DNA from: Solirubrobacterales bacterium
GTDB lineage: Bacteria > Actinomycetota > Thermoleophilia > Solirubrobacterales > Solirubrobacteraceae
Reading direction: 5' to 3'
DNA: 64,000 bases
Assembly (NCBI GenBank): GCA_019240655.1
Contig: JAFAXX010000036.1
Span: 1 to 64,000, forward strand
The notes beneath the pieces are model-generated. The model worked only from the letters and a program-made list of their open reading frames with translations, was not told the DNA's origin and made no database searches. Below, in pieces: positions 63,463-64,000 of this stretch; position 1 is the first letter of the stretch, and each line of letters begins with the position of its first letter. The position numbers and the translations under genes are program-made.

Positions 63463-64000
63463 TCACGACGCGGCCCGGGCGCCGTTCTGCAGCGCCTGCC
63501 ACACGCGCTCCCCGTTCACCGGCATGTCGATGTGCCGGACTCCGAATGGCGCCAGCGCGTCGAGGACCGCGTTGTGCACCGCCGGCGTGGCCCCGATCGT
63601 GCCCGACTCCCCGATCCCCTTGACGCCGAGCGGATTGACCGGAGTCGGCGTCTCCATCTCGACCACCTCGTAGTTCGGCAACTCGGTGGCCGCGGGCATG
63701 CAGTAGCTCACCAGGTTGGCGCTCAGCGGGTTGCCACTGTCGTCGTAGGCGATCTCCTCGTAGAGGGCCTGCGCGATGCCGGCGGCGAGTCCGCCGTGCA
63801 CCTGTCCCTCGGCGACCATCGGGTTGATGATCCTGCCGGCGTCGTCGACGGCGATCAGGCGGACCAGCTCGACCGCGCCGGTTTCGGTGTCGACCTCGAC
63901 GACCGCAACGTGCGCCCCGAACGGAAACGTCGGCTGGTCGGCCTGGAAGTCGGTCTCCACGCTGAGCTCACCGAGCCTGCCCTTTTCGTTGAGCCGGCCG
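63463..64000 (-). CDS. Xanthine dehydrogenase/CO dehydrogenase (CoxL-like) Mo-binding large subunit, partial C-terminus
   Basis: Frame open to window edge (GRLNEKGRLGELSVETDF); FGAHVAVVEVDTETGAVELVRLIAVDDAGRIINPMVAEGQVHGGLAAGIAQALYEE, GVKGIGESGTIGATPAVHNAVLDAL. Confidence 0.88.
   Translation of the reverse strand, partial: GRLNEKGRLGELSVETDFQADQPTFPFGAHVAVVEVDTETGAVELVRLIAVDDAGRIINPMVAEGQVHGGLAAGIAQALYEEIAYDDSGNPLSANLVSYCMPAATELPNYEVVEMETPTPVNPLGVKGIGESGTIGATPAVHNAVLDALAPFGVRHIDMPVNGERVWQALQNGARAAS

Overview
High-GC actinobacterial-type chromosomal DNA (gene style suggests Thermoleophilia/Solirubrobacterales; this is inference), densely coding. No rRNA, tRNA, CRISPR array, IS element or phage gene was recognised. 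The window is rich in aromatic and small-molecule catabolism. Main blocks: (i) catechol ortho-cleavage operon catB-catC-catA plus a salicylate-hydroxylase-like FMO (2.4-5.8 kb); (ii) CapA-like protein and an Rpf/transglycosylase-like secreted protein, the latter preceded by a convincing c-di-AMP (ydaO/yuaA) riboswitch; (iii) Crp-like regulator, HU, an Fn3-like secreted protein, SqdB-like UDP-sulfoquinovose synthase, aminotransferase, AraA, PAS-GGDEF, FUSC; (iv) DUF3037/HipA-like pair, zeta-like ATPase, phosphoesterase, PobA; (v) an unusual homocysteine S-methyltransferase::SAM-methyltransferase fusion followed by a PfkB kinase and FolD; (vi) amidase/GMC oxidoreductase, and a divergent 4-nt-overlapped operon with GalB-like (PIG-L) hydratase, GalC-like (RraA) aldolase and a VOC extradiol dioxygenase, facing a MetE-like/ADH/VOC/LivKHMGF operon and a GntR regulator with two perfect TTGCATGCAA palindromes; (vii) two tandem E1 alpha/beta dehydrogenase pairs without E2/E3; (viii) the strongest candidate for a new system: a split PEP-synthase/phenylphosphate-synthase-like two-protein dikinase in a tightly overlapping operon with a biotin carrier, biotin carboxylase, PycB/OadA-type carboxyltransferase and HAD phosphatase, next to an AraC regulator and acetoacetyl-CoA synthetase. 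Also found: a decayed inorganic pyrophosphatase pseudogene, a duplicated Shine-Dalgarno/start segment, several tandem repeats, and a dispersed intergenic repeat. All functional calls come from reading translations and motifs; no database search was run.
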